NCBI RefSeq assembly: GCF_019059575.1
Contig: NW_024881519.1
Location: forward strand, 1,240,001 to 1,304,000
Direction: 5' to 3'
DNA from: Amphibalanus amphitrite
Taxonomy: Eukaryota > Arthropoda > Thecostraca > Balanomorpha > Balanidae
Length of the DNA: 64,000 nucleotides
This document shows positions 54,330 through 64,000 of this stretch, in pieces. Under the pieces are notes generated by a model that was not told where the DNA came from, did no database searches, and saw nothing but the letters and a program-made list of their open reading frames with translations. Positions within the stretch are counted from its first letter, which is position 1, and every line of letters begins with the position of its first letter. Position numbers and translations under genes: made by a program.

Positions 54330-55345
54330 CAGTAGCGGCGGAACACCTTCAATTAACACGCGCAGTGGAAGGGTTGCGAGTACTACGCCCAGTGGAAGGG
54401 GGGGGCGGATGTCGCCCCCCCTAAGATCTCAGCTCCCACTGGAGCTAGAAAGACGAAATTTGGAGGGTAGGTGGGGGCTATGGGGAACTCTGTTGTGTGT
54501 GAATTTCATGACCCTAGGTCAATATCTTCAAGGTCAAATGAGGTCAAATGTGGTCAAATCTGCCATATTAGCGACTTTTTTGCGTTTACACGCCGATAAC
54601 TCAAAAAGTTACCAGCCGATTTTTTTAAAATCTTTCACTATACGAAAGAGCAAACATTTGTGAGTATGTATGGTGAATTTCTAGATAATCCAACAATAAA
54701 TATGGCAGTTAGAAGCCTGCTAAGGGTAAGATGTCGCCGGCTGAAGCGGCATCGGCCGACGCGGGAAACGCGGCAATCACAATTTTGTGTTTACACACTC
54801 ATAACTCAAGTTGTTACCGGCCGATTTTCAAAATTCTTTGACCATATGATTGCCTGTACATTTCTCAGTCTTCTCACCGAATTTAACGCGAATCTAATAT
54901 AATCAGCGGTAAGGAGCGCGATGTAAAGACGGAACCGTCCCGCCCCGGCACAGTCTACAATTCAGGCGGCGCGTAACGGCTAGCGCCGGCCGCCGCGCCG
55001 CCGCGCCGCCGCGGCGGCAGGATGTTTGACTTTACACCGCTATTACTAAAAAAGTTGTGAACCGATTTTCTTACTTCTTGCATGAGAAGATCCGCAATTC
55101 AATTCTGGACAGGTAGCCGAAATTTCACATTGATATTATGCTTGCGGCGCGAGTTATTGGCGAAAAACAGGAGGGGTGGGCGAAATCCGCCCCCCCCCTT
55201 CCACTGCGCGTGTTAAGGGGGGGGGGGGCACTGCCGACTTTTGGTACCATTCTTTCCATGCAACGCCTATAGGGCTAATGTTAAAATGCCAAAATCAAGG
55301 GGGCACGGTGTCCCGGTGCCCCCCCCCCCCGTTCCGCCGCCTATG
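54330..55345. mobile_element. hAT-type miniature element with nested TTAA element
   Basis: The 8-bp TSD is GTGTCAGT (54,322-54,329 and 55,346-55,353). The ends are CAGTAGCGGCGGAAC / GTTCCGCCGCCTATG. Minus the nested 54,357-55,212, the body matches 61,972-62,131 in inverse orientation, which keeps the empty site (CACCTTTAATGAAG). Confidence 0.9.
54357..55212. mobile_element. TTAA-flanked element, 856 bp
   Basis: TTAA is at 54,353-54,356 and 55,213-55,216. The ends are CACGCGCAGTGGAAGG / CCTTCCACTGCGCGTG, perfect 16 bp. Subterminal hairpins are GGGGGCGGATGTCGCCCCC and G-run CGAAATCCG C-run. A (GCC)n-like GCCGCCGCGCCGCCGCGCCG patch is near 54,985. Non-coding. Confidence 0.92.
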
Positions 55346-55353
55346 GTGTCAGT

Positions 55354-57026
55354 GGTTTGTGATTCCAATAACTGCAGCACAATGATGTGAGTTGTGACTG
55401 TCGAAAATTGATTATTTCATGATAGGCGTACCTTGAGGTCCTCAGCGCATCTCAAACTTCATTTAGCTACTGCTCAAATGTCAAAATTAGGCGTGAGTCA
55501 GCTGGACCTTCCGTCGGTGACAGCCTGAGACATTTTTTCACCCCTGTCAACATCCTTTCACATGTTTGATCGCTTAAAGCCACAAAAAAGACGATAAACG
55601 CGCTCATAATGTGAGCCGAAATACTCTAAATCGCGATTCCGGCCAAACATGGTCTCGGAAAACAGGTCACAAGTCAAAGGTCCTTTGGGTCAGGGTCATA
55701 CAAATTTTAAGGGTTTGCGTAATATTGATTAACCCGCGCCCTGCTGGGGGGGGGTGTTTGAACACCCCCCCTTGTGGTTTTTCGCGAATATCTCAAAAAC
55801 GGCGGCGCGGAGCGCCGCCGTTTTTGGTACACCTTATCATACATCAATTCTACACATGTTGTGAAAATTTCAGACCAAGGTCATTCAAGGTCAGGTCACC
55901 AGGTCACTTGAAGTGACCTCACCTCATAAAAAGTTTCAATGTCTGTCATAGCTACACCGAGTGACAGATCGCTTTAAAACTTTCAGCGATTGCTAAGAGC
56001 AATAGCATGTACAAAATGTATATCTCAGAATTTTGATATCTATGACCTAAGGTCAGGTCAATTTTGCGACCTCCCCATTATAAGTCAATGGGAGAAAATT
56101 GAAATGCGCTTCTTTTGGACGAAAGACATTATAAACACTCCCAAACACTGAATTACAAGTGGTTTAGACACACTGAACATGAAAATGGTGTCCGTGACCC
56201 CTGTTTATGCCCTAAGGTCATCTTAGGTCACGAATGGTATCTAACAGTTTTTCGCAAATAACTTTTGATAGAGGCATGCTAGAGCGATGAAAACGCCTTA
56301 GATGTGTTCAGCTCGACGATATGGATCGACTGATATGCAACATGACCCTTTCCGGTCAGGTCATGACCTTGACCTGAGGTCAAATTTTCAAGTTGACCTT
56401 TCAAGGTCAAGTTATAGTTCATTCGATGCGTCTTGACGAGAGGAACACGATGCCGGTAAAAGTAAGCTCGTACAAGGCTTGGGTCAAAAGTTATTGCAGA
56501 AAAACTGTTTCCGAAAAAAATCGGCTATTTTTGCAGTTTTTGCCCCCTGCAGGCAAAACAATGATGTTAGGTCAAATCTGAGAGAATTACTCAGAAAGGG
56601 CGTTAATAGGGCTATCGAATGCGCTTTTCCGCGGCGCTGTAGCTCTATTGGTTCCCGAGTTATGCGTTGGCTTCTTGGAAATTGTCGACATTCGACCTGG
56701 AAATCGGCGAAATTTTGCCTTCAATGACCTCTGGTGACCTGACCTTTGACCTGACCAAAAAATTGACCGAAGTGATTTCCTCATTATTTTTGACGCTCTT
56801 TCGAACGCCGCCTTCCGCGTATCGCTACGTGGCCCAGGAGCCGAGTTAGAAGGGGGGGTGTTCAAACACCCCCCCCCCCCCCAGCAGGGCGTGGAAATCC
56901 AGGACCCCCAGCAGGGCGCGGGTTAACTCGAGGGTACAGAAAGTTTCGAACAGCCGCTTTTTGCGCGAGTTATTTGCGAAAAACTGAGAATGGGGCGTCT
57001 GTTCGACACCCTCTTACAAGTGCGAA
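55354..57026. mobile_element. Truncated TTAA-family copy, host of 55,733-56,922
   Basis: 55,560-55,728 and 56,927-57,026 together match 7,830-8,103 (CGCGATTCCGGCCAAACATG, then GAGGGTAC[AT]GAAAGTTTCG). The right end is GCGAAGG followed by TTAA (about 57,027-57,030). The left end is missing. Confidence 0.65.
55733..56922. mobile_element. TTAA-flanked element, 1,190 bp
   Basis: TTAA is at 55,729-55,732 and 56,923-56,926. The ends are CCCGCGCCCTGCTGGGG / CCCAGCAGGGCGCGGG. Hairpins are GGGGGTGTTTGAACACCCCC (left) and G-run TGTTCAAACA C-run (right). The host's empty site is visible in paralogues near 7,992 and 9,252. AGGTCA words are dense. Non-coding. Confidence 0.92.
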
Positions 57027-57030
57027 GGTT

Positions 57031-57779
57031 AAGGTCAGGCCGTTGACCAATGACGTCAAAAGTGAACCTCTGTAAGGTCCCAAAATGTCGCGACGTCGCA
57101 ACATCCTTCGTGCCAGGGGACCTTTCACTGGGTAAAGAAGCTTATATGATCTACATAGTACTATCTAATAGAGGCCTCACAACTTGTATGTAGTTATCTC
57201 GTATTTTTCTTAAGAGTCACCTGAAGTCAGGTCGGTCACGCAACCTCACGATTATTAATCAATGGGGAAATATGAAAACTGTTATTTTGGCGCCGGGAGC
57301 CGTCTAAAGCTGTCTCAAGCGCATTTATTCGTGACATTATACAATCTTTGCGTCTTTGCGAACCCTAGCATTTACTTTTGCTTTCTTGATCTTAGGCGAC
57401 TTCATTTATGACGTCACTAAGGTCACAGGAGTTTTCACCAAAAAAGTCCCGATCAAATTGAGCTAGCGAGTCGGGAAGCCACCAAAGGACTTGTGACGAC
57501 CTACCGAATCGAATAAGCGATATGACCTCCTTGGGCCAGCTTCGTGGACTGAGTGGCTCTGCCCTGATCATGACCTGAGGTGAACACCTTAAATTGACCT
57601 CAACAAAAACAAAGCGTATACTATTCGACGCGCTTGAGCATGCAAAACTCGATGGTGCCATTACCTTGGATCTGTATCCAACATGGTGAAGTTGTTTACC
57701 AAAAACCGATCCCGCGACTTGGAGCACTTATACTGACCTCAGAGTTTATCGGTTGACCTGAGACATTCAACTCGGGCAC
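57031..57779. other. Unassigned repeat sequence
   Basis: 57,035-57,200 resembles 13,305-13,440. 57,400-57,700 resembles 31,940-32,110 (ACTCCCGATCAAATT[AG]AGCTAG...). AGGTCA words are present. No gene. Confidence 0.45.
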
Positions 57780-57784
57780 CAGCT

Positions 57785-57823
57785 CACAGTGGGCCAGGCG
57801 CTTCAAAAAACCGGAATTAAATC
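57785..57823 (+). repeat. RSS-like left end of element 57,785-59,171
   Basis: CACAGTG, 23 bp, AATTAAATC. The nonamer is identical to that of the left end at 6,209. Confidence 0.85.
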
Positions 57824-57984
57824 ATTGAGCACAGCTGCGGTGCCAAAAACGATTCGTTACAGGGTAAAATATCATGCTAAAGCCGAATCCGATATCCATT
57901 TTCAAATTTGATTGGTTTACGTCACTGACCTATGACGTCATTATTTAATTTCTGCGCTGCACATATGCCTGGGACAGGCGGGCA

Positions 57985-58633
57985 CTATGCCGCATTGGCC
58001 GCGCGTTTGCAGTCTTCTCGTGGTTTCAAGCGTTCAAACATGTGATATGATGTTGGTCCCATGCATTAGGGTGGGTGTAAAGGTCACCTGAAGGTCAGGT
58101 CAGGTCATTGACCTTCGATGACCTCGGTTCACTTTTTCGAGTTTTACATGTTTCTGGGCTAGTTTTTGGAGCTGAATTCGAATTTAGGAACCATTTGAAC
58201 ATTTACGAAGTAGTTTTAGTGCCTTCGTAACATGTTACGAAGCTGTCAGAGGCGGGTTGACACCTACTACGAATACCCGGCAGGACCCATACTGGTTGAC
58301 CTGACCTGAGCTGGCCCGACCTGGCCTAAATGCATGAAGACATCATCTGTGATCAAAACTAACATGATATTCGTGATCAGCATCCCGAAAACCCCCTTAG
58401 CAGCCACACTATACGACGTTCTAACAGGTCCCGACTTTCGGCCATTGATCTGACCTCAGAGGTCACCATTTGACCTATGACCTTAAAACCGGGTACCGTT
58501 GGCTTCGTCTCGTGACGACCTACACGATGGTTTTTTCCGCGAGGCTCTAGCTCAATTAGGGGCCAAACGCGAGGAGGGTCGCATCCCCCTGTGCCGTCGA
58601 GGGATGCAAAACGGCCTATGCCGGCGAGGGTTA
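57985..58633. mobile_element. Inverted, truncated TTAA-family fragment
   Basis: The inverse of 6,297-7,870 without its nested insertion. It ends GGCGAGGG then TTAA (58,634-58,637). The G/C hairpin is decayed (GGGTCGCATCCCCC). The other end is lost. Confidence 0.65.
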
Positions 58634-59132
58634 AACCCTTATTTGTCCATTTCGCGCAAAAATGCGCAAAATATTTGCATTGGGCAGCAAGCTATACACC
58701 TTGAGGAAAGTCAGGCAGCAAATATCTTCGTGTTGTTCGGTGACGTTTTCTTTATATCCTTATATAAATTCATTGCGTCGTTGCACTACCACGGTTCCGA
58801 ACAGGCACTGTAAACCCCACCGCTACTAGTAAGCATGAAATAGTTCCCGGGAACTTGAGTACGAGAAACATGCGCAGAAATACCGGCTGTTTTTTTAAAG
58901 CTATTTTGTACGGAATAACTTTAATGATTTTACGCTGAGAGCTTTTGAATCGGGGGAACGGAATATGGTACACAGCAGTCATTTCCATATCCAGTCGGTA
59001 AGTCCTACTTTGCGACGTTATAGCATTATCTGCCTTGACATTGGGGAAAGGAAACTTGCTTATTCGGAAACTTTGGACATTTTTACAATACTCTATCCCA
59101 TAATTACAGGAATTTCACCGAAGTTGATTTTC

Positions 59133-59171
59133 GACTTAATTCCACTTTTTTGATGCGCCTGGCCCACTGTG
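59133..59171 (-). repeat. RSS-like right end of element 57,785-59,171
   Basis: Read inward on minus: CACAGTG, 23 bp, AATTAAGTC. Confidence 0.85.
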
Positions 59172-59176
59172 CAGCT

Positions 59177-60324
59177 GCTGCATCTCATACGATGCACGCG
59201 CTCAGTTTTATCCGCAAGGCGCTAGCTCAATTAGGGGCGAAAAGACGGAGAGGGGTCGTAATCACCTCGGCCGGGGTATATGCAGAAAACCCAAAAGTCC
59301 GTTGAGGGTTAAGCACCGAAGTGATATATTATGATATGAGAAGATATAGGTCAACACAAGTATGCACACGAGCGGGTGTGAATAAAATTGAATTTGAGGT
59401 ATGCCTTTTTAATTATACGTTCGATTTGCTTTAGTTATTGGTAAGAACAGAGGCAACCAGGAAGAGCGCCCCTGAAGAAAAGGTGGGGCACTCGACGGGT
59501 GCGATTTTAAGGTCTAAGGTCAGTCGGGACCTCTAAGTTCGGGTCAAGCGCTCCATGCTAGGGGTAAAAGAATGGGGGAAAAAAGCATCCCGATTTTGGC
59601 CGCATCGTCTTCGTCATGCTGTGTCACGGCACCCATCCACTCCCTCGCCCGAAATATAGTTCGCTTTTTGTATCAGTTCTGGCATAATCCCGCACATTAT
59701 GCTCCATGTTGTTTGTCATGAAAAACAACGCATGCTTAGCTACGTTCTACGCAGTACGCACTAACCTAACCACCATCCCACCATCCACCACTAACCACCA
59801 TCCCGTTCTGTGCTCCCTTCCACCCCACACGAATCAGCCGAGATACTAGTCAGTCGGGCTAGCGATATCCTTCCCTCCCTTCTTGACTGCACAGCGCTAA
59901 AACCTAGAGCAGAGACTTCCCGAGCGCGACCTCTGACCCCACGCGGTCCGAAGGGTCAGCCGATGCCTAAGGGCGCGCCGCCCGCCGGCCACCCGGATAG
60001 CCTCTGCTGAGTCTCCCTTTCATACAACGTTTACTACGCGCTCGATTCATTCATGATTCTGTGTTTCAGCGTTCCTCTCGCTAGATGGCTCTACTGTTGT
60101 CATAGGCGATCCCAGGCAGATTGCGGCCAGAATACCCCAAACGGCAGAAAATGAGGTTTTTGGTGAATATCTCGGAAAGTATTTGGCATACAAGGATGCA
60201 ATTTTACAGTCTAGTGGTAAATGTGCATACACACAATTTGGGTTCATACTTATGCATTTGAACATTATATAGGACCAGATATATCCAAAAAAGCAAAACC
60301 AACAAGACTTTTACTGGAGAACCG
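59177..60324. other. Unassigned
   Basis: GTCCGTTGAGGG followed by TTAA at about 59,309-59,313 is the right end of another TTAA-family piece. A CCACCATCC-type direct repeat occurs near 59,770-59,800. The RNase H frame of the gypsy at 62,736-64,000 does not resume left of copy B. Confidence 0.4.
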
Positions 60325-61055
60325 TACAGTGGGTCTGAAGTGTATTTAAGATCTCCAGAGCCACCACGTGGCGCTACGGTCGGGGTAGGGCGAGTCCAAA
60401 TCCCGAGGGAAGTGAGGTCACCGGTCATTGTGGGGGAAGGAGGGAGGGGGAGTGACGCGGTATCACGGCGCATGGAGCGTGCGTAGCGCCGGGAGTGGGC
60501 CGCCCAGGGCCGCCCGCCACTGCGCCGAGGCTGAGGGGAGGGGATGATGGTTGCGGGTGCGTTCACTCCGGTATGGTGGTATCCTGTTCATGTGGAACCG
60601 GCAAGAACGCGACTGAAGGGAATCATTATCTCAAACAAACGGGCAAGCCAGAGGCAGCGTCAGTTCCAGCCAAAATGTTGAACAATGATAATTGAAACAA
60701 TCTAGGACGTATTCATAGCATGCAACTTTTCAGTCGATGGTTGCATGATGCTTTTCATGATGCATGAAGAGGCTTTTCTAAACTGTTATTTGAGTTAGAT
60801 ATTTTTCATTTGGCACGTTCAGTTTTGGTGGGTTTTATCGGGTCCAAAAGAATCAGAAAAGAAAAAAGAGTTGAAATGGCTCCAGACAAATGACCAAAAA
60901 TATTTTCCTAAAAAATGAAACTTAGCTAAACGTTTATAAGCGATAATTTTGACTTTTGAGGAGGATATTGGGGAAAGATATTGGGGAAAGATGTCATCGT
61001 GCTTAGCTGTGTTGCAGTAGAAGGAAAGGTTTTGGTTGTGTCTAGATAAAACCAG

Positions 61056-61140
61056 ACCCGGGAGTGGGGCTCGAACTCACGACATCGCGTTCAGGTCACA
61101 GGTTACCCAACCTCAGCGCTACGAGCACCTATCGCCCTGC
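61056..61140 (-). repeat. tRNA-derived module, copy B, minus strand
   Basis: The counterpart of 25,350-25,432, with the B box GTGAGTTCGAGCCCCAC kept on the minus strand. Confidence 0.6.
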
Positions 61141-61196
61141 GCAGCTTGCTCAGTGTTTCGGCTAAAGTTCGGCCAAAGTGTCTGACGTCTGTCAAT

Positions 61197-61305
61197 TACC
61201 GGGGTTACATGAGCAAGTAAATGCGTATCAGGAACGGATTTTCCTATTCGCTCACCATTGTAGTCCGTTTGTAATGCGTATTAACTCTGCTCATGTAACC
61301 CCGAG
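61197..61305. mobile_element. Miniature inverted-repeat element, 109 bp
   Basis: The ends GGGGTTACATGAGC / GCTCATGTAACCCC lie inside a CAAT duplication (61,193-61,196 and 61,306-61,309). Copy A (about 25,484-25,492) has the empty site GTCAATGTCACG. Confidence 0.88.
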
Positions 61306-61340
61306 CAATGTCACGAGGCGAAACCCCAAGGTAAATGTCC

Positions 61341-61434
61341 GTCCCGTTAGCTCGGTCGGTAGAGCGTTGGACTCCATGTGCCATGTGGTGAAGGCGCACG
61401 TCCCGGTTGCAAAAGTCCGGGTTCGAAACACGAC
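61341..61434 (+). repeat. tRNA-derived module, copy B, plus strand
   Basis: The counterpart of 25,520-25,613, with A box TAGCTCGGTCGGTAGAGCG and B box GTCCGGGTTCGAAAC. Confidence 0.65.
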
Positions 61435-61971
61435 GTGTGATTGACGTTTTTTAGCCTTCTGACGGGTATGGTTGTGGTTGGTGGCAGGCCGCTGCCAGGC
61501 GAAGTCAGCGAGGGGACCGGCCGTGCGCGGCTATGTGCGCACGTTAAAATTTGGACTCTAAACCACAGACCATTTTGCCATAGACTAAACCTCAAAACCA
61601 TAGTCTGCAATAGACCAGGAATTGCTTTAATCGGAGGGTAGATGGCAGGTTTCAACGCTTAACAAGCTCAGCTTAGCGGGGACTCTGTCCTTGTGATTCC
61701 TTCCATTCAAAAGGTTCGGGCCAAATTTATATTAAAAAAGGGGGAGCCGAACCAGGTTGGGCCGAGTTGAACCAGGCTGGACCGGGGTCATACATGCAAT
61801 CATGGTCAGACAAAACAGAAGTTAATTTCGGGTCAAATATTTTTATTAACTGATCTTATTGTTTTTTAGCTTACACGTAAAATAACTTTTAGCTTTTTAT
61901 AACTCGAGACTTCATGCACAGAAATGTGGCGTTCGTCCACTTTTCCTCATCGTCTCCTAGCGACTTGATTT

Positions 61972-62131
61972 CATGTGGTGGCGGAACGGGGGGTGGGGAG
62001 GGGGGCGTCGGGGCACCGTGCCCCCGTTTGATTTTGGCATTTTAACATTAGCCCTATGTGCGTTGCATGGAAAGAATGGGACCAAAAGTCGGCAGTGCCC
62101 CCACTTCATTAAAGGTGTTCCGCCGCCACTG
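61972..62131. mobile_element. hAT-type miniature element, 160 bp
   Basis: The 8-bp TSD is CTTGATTT (61,964-61,971 and 62,132-62,139). The ends are CATGTGGTGGCGGAAC / GTTCCGCCGCCACTG. Copy A has a single CTTGATTT (about 26,090), the empty site. It is the same family as 54,330-55,345. Confidence 0.93.
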
Positions 62132-62735
62132 CTTGATTTGACCCTAAAGGCGTCTTACCAGCAAAAAAAAAAATCACCTGCGTTATACCTAAATATTTGC
62201 CCAAGGGCGCTCTACGCAAGAAACGCCAGCCGGTCAAAAAACTGGCGAACGAATACGATCTCTCTAGCGCTTGAATTATATTCAATGAAAATTTCAGGAG
62301 ACATAAATAATCTTAATCCTTAGGTATAGCTAGGCGCTCGGAGCATTCGCTAGCATTCCATTGCCAGCTGCATTATCAACGCCACATTTGCATTACTCTG
62401 GGCGCATCATAAGTAACAGTAGGTGAACCGGCCACAGCAAAACCATGCCTCATTATCCTTTCCTTCCAAGCTGCCAAGCTAACCGGCCGCCCGGCCCACC
62501 ACCGCGATATGGAACAACACTGGAGTGCACCATTTGCCTACGGCAGTGCCCCACCGCGCCGGGGCTGTTTGACAGGTCACCCGCACCGTGACCTCGCCAC
62601 CCGCCCTCCCCCCCTCGCCGCCCACCTCCCCATCGGGCCCAGCTCGGTAGTGACCTCTCCTTGAATTTGACATGGACTCGACTAAGGCTCAACGCCATCT
62701 AGTTACGTCTGGAGATCCTAATAAGATCCACTGTA

Positions 62736-63540
62736 CATGGCGAGCAATTCCCGTCCAAAGGTGCTGTAGCGGCGTTGGGTGGGCGTGAACTTGCGCGAGA
62801 AGAAGGCGAGAGGCTGAAGAGAACCATGAACTCGCTGGTGGAGCACGGCGCCGGCTGCCGTCCTGCTGGCGTCAGTGCTGAGGCTCAGAGCTGCATCTTT
62901 GACGGGATGAGCGAGCTGGGTGACGTCAGCGAGGGCGGCTTTGGCTGCAGAGAAGGCGGTGTCTGCCTCTGAGGTCCACGTGACTGAAGCAGCTCGGTCG
63001 TCTGAGGCAGTCAGGCCGTGGAGAGGTGCCAGAAGAGCAGCAGCGTGTGGGATGAAGCGATGGTAGAAGTTGATCATCCCCAGGAACTTCTTGAGGCTCT
63101 TCTTTGACTCTGGACGGTCGAAGTTCTTGATCGCGCTGACTCGATCGTCGAGAGGAGTGATCCCTCCGCTGGAGATCTGGTGGTCGAGGTGGGAGATGCT
63201 TTCCATGCCGAAGGCGCACTTCGATGGGTTGAGGAGCACACCGTTGCGGGAAAGACGGCTGAAGACCTCTCGGAGGTGTGTGAGATGTTCCGAGATGCTG
63301 CTGCTGGCGATGAGGATGTCGTCTACATAGACGAAGGCGAAATCCAGGCCACGGAGGATGTGATCCATGAACCGTTGGAAGGTCTGAGCGCAGTTCCGGA
63401 GACCGTACGGCATACGGAGGAACTCGAAGGCGCCGAAGGGCGTTGTGATCGCTGTCTTGGCGATGTCTTCTGCGGCCATCGGTATCTGGTTGAAGGCCCT
63501 GACGAGGTCGAGCCGAGAGTAGATCGATGTCCCAGCGAGG
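62736..63540 (-). pseudogene. Gypsy pol fragment: RT palm, thumb and RNase H start
   Basis: Read on minus: [16 protein letters not shown] (first catalytic Asp), [20 protein letters not shown], then [11 protein letters not shown] (YVDD) and HLREVFSRL. These are followed by [34 protein letters not shown] (RNase H Asp) and [20 protein letters not shown] (RNase H Glu). The pattern is like CsRn1/Kabuki-type gypsy elements; the clade is tentative. The frame breaks off within RNase H exactly at the TA border of copy B (62,734-62,735). It is separated from the upstream RT part by a one-base frameshift near 63,540. Confidence 0.9.
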
Positions 63541-63952
63541 CTGCAGGGAAGTCGTGGAGATGTGGTAGTGGGTACCGGTCAGGCACTGTGATGCGGTTCA
63601 GTGCATGGTAATCACCACAGGGTCTCCAATCTCCAGACGACTTGGGCACCATGTGCAGCGGTGATGCATACCGACTGCTGCTGGGTCGGATGACTCCGAG
63701 ACTGAAAAGGCGCTGGAACTCTGCCTTGGCAGTGGCGAGTCGAGCTGGATCGAGACGGCGTGGGCGGCAGAAGACCGGAGGGCCGGTAGTCTCGATGTGA
63801 TGTCGGACTGAGTGCTGTGGCTCCGGATGATGTGACGGCTGGGTGAAGCTGGGGAATTCTCGAAGGAGGTTAAGGAATGCTGGGTTGTCGGTTCCGACGA
63901 CGGCTGTCAGTCCGGTGGACGGCACTGAAGAGTGGGAAGCAGGTGAAGACAA
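63541..63952 (-). pseudogene. Gypsy pol fragment: RT N-terminal part
   Basis: [80 protein letters not shown]: the fingers of a gypsy RT. The frame then slips by one base relative to the palm fragment. It probably continues beyond the window edge at 64,000; the first in-window Met at 63,952 is not a real start. Confidence 0.88.
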
Positions 63953-64000
63953 CTCAGTTAGGTGGTCGATGAGACGGCCTCTCTTGGTGTCGACGAGGAG

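Larger units (their letters stand above)
57785..59171. mobile_element. Transib/RAG-like element, 1,387 bp, heptamer-23-nonamer ends
   Basis: The perfect 5-bp TSD is CAGCT (57,780-57,784 and 59,172-59,176). Both ends read CACAGTG, 23 bp (GGCCAGGCGC[TA]TCAAAAAA + 5), then AATTAAATC (left) or AATTAAGTC (right). The interior includes an inverted TTAA-family fragment (57,985-58,633), so the original element is about 0.75 kb. No transposase. Confidence 0.87.
60327..62733. mobile_element. TA-flanked Tc1/mariner-type element, copy B
   Basis: TA is at 60,325-60,326 and 62,734-62,735. The ends are CAGTGGGTCTGAAGTG...AAGATCTCCAGAG and, inverted, CAGTGGATCTTATTAGGATC. It aligns with copy A over its whole length except for a 109-bp insertion (61,197-61,305), a 160-bp hAT element (61,972-62,131) and the absence of the TTAA element found in A. 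It abuts a gypsy RNase H frame on its right. Confidence 0.85.

Overview
This window is eukaryotic (metazoan) intergenic DNA made almost entirely of transposable elements and tandem repeats. I found no convincing host gene, rRNA or intact tRNA gene. Introns and bacterial-type gene packing are absent. The recognisable proteins are a Ty3/gypsy gag-pol, two further gypsy pol fragments, an L1/Tx1-like LINE and a decayed mariner transposase. Together with TTAA, TA, 8-bp, 5-bp, 3-bp and 9-bp target-site duplications (TSDs), this suits an aquatic invertebrate genome. An arthropod such as a crustacean is plausible, but the sequence does not fix the taxon.

Layout. 1-2.0 kb: remnants of TTAA-flanked elements. 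2.0-11.9 kb: a minus-strand LINE, broken by an 888-bp TTAA element in its endonuclease and by a 4.07-kb element in the tail of ORF1. The latter has ends CACAGTG + 23 bp + AT-rich 9-mer and a 5-bp TSD. 13.4-20.5 kb: a GC-rich minisatellite built on AGAGGGCCCTCT, split by a very young gypsy element (identical 191-bp LTRs, TSD GTAC). 20.5-23.2 kb: degenerate GGCGCC-rich repeats and a hAT-type miniature element. 23.2-24.2 kb: a decayed mariner. 24.6-27.9 and 60.3-62.7 kb: two copies of a TA-flanked element carrying tRNA-like modules. 28.2-37.1 kb: nested foldback and TTAA elements, up to four levels deep. 37.9-38.1 kb: a (CT)n tract. 40.3-41.0 kb: a gypsy integrase/LTR remnant. 41.6-53 kb: palindromic satellites, a 1.85-kb palindrome, Harbinger-like and mariner-like miniature elements. 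54-59.2 kb: more nested elements, including another heptamer-23-nonamer element. 62.7-64 kb: a truncated gypsy reverse transcriptase.

Two themes recur. First, many insertions can be proved within this one window, because a second copy of the host repeat keeps the empty site. Second, the TTAA-flanked families share a structure: ends beginning CCC, a G-run/C-run hairpin just inside each end, and interiors packed with AGGTCA (nuclear-receptor half-site) words. The most striking system is a set of three elements (6,209-10,282; 35,428-36,599; 57,785-59,171). All six ends are CACAGTG followed by exactly 23 bp and an AT-rich 9-mer, with perfect 5-bp TSDs. This is the layout of Transib/RAG transposons and of the 23-RSS used in V(D)J recombination.
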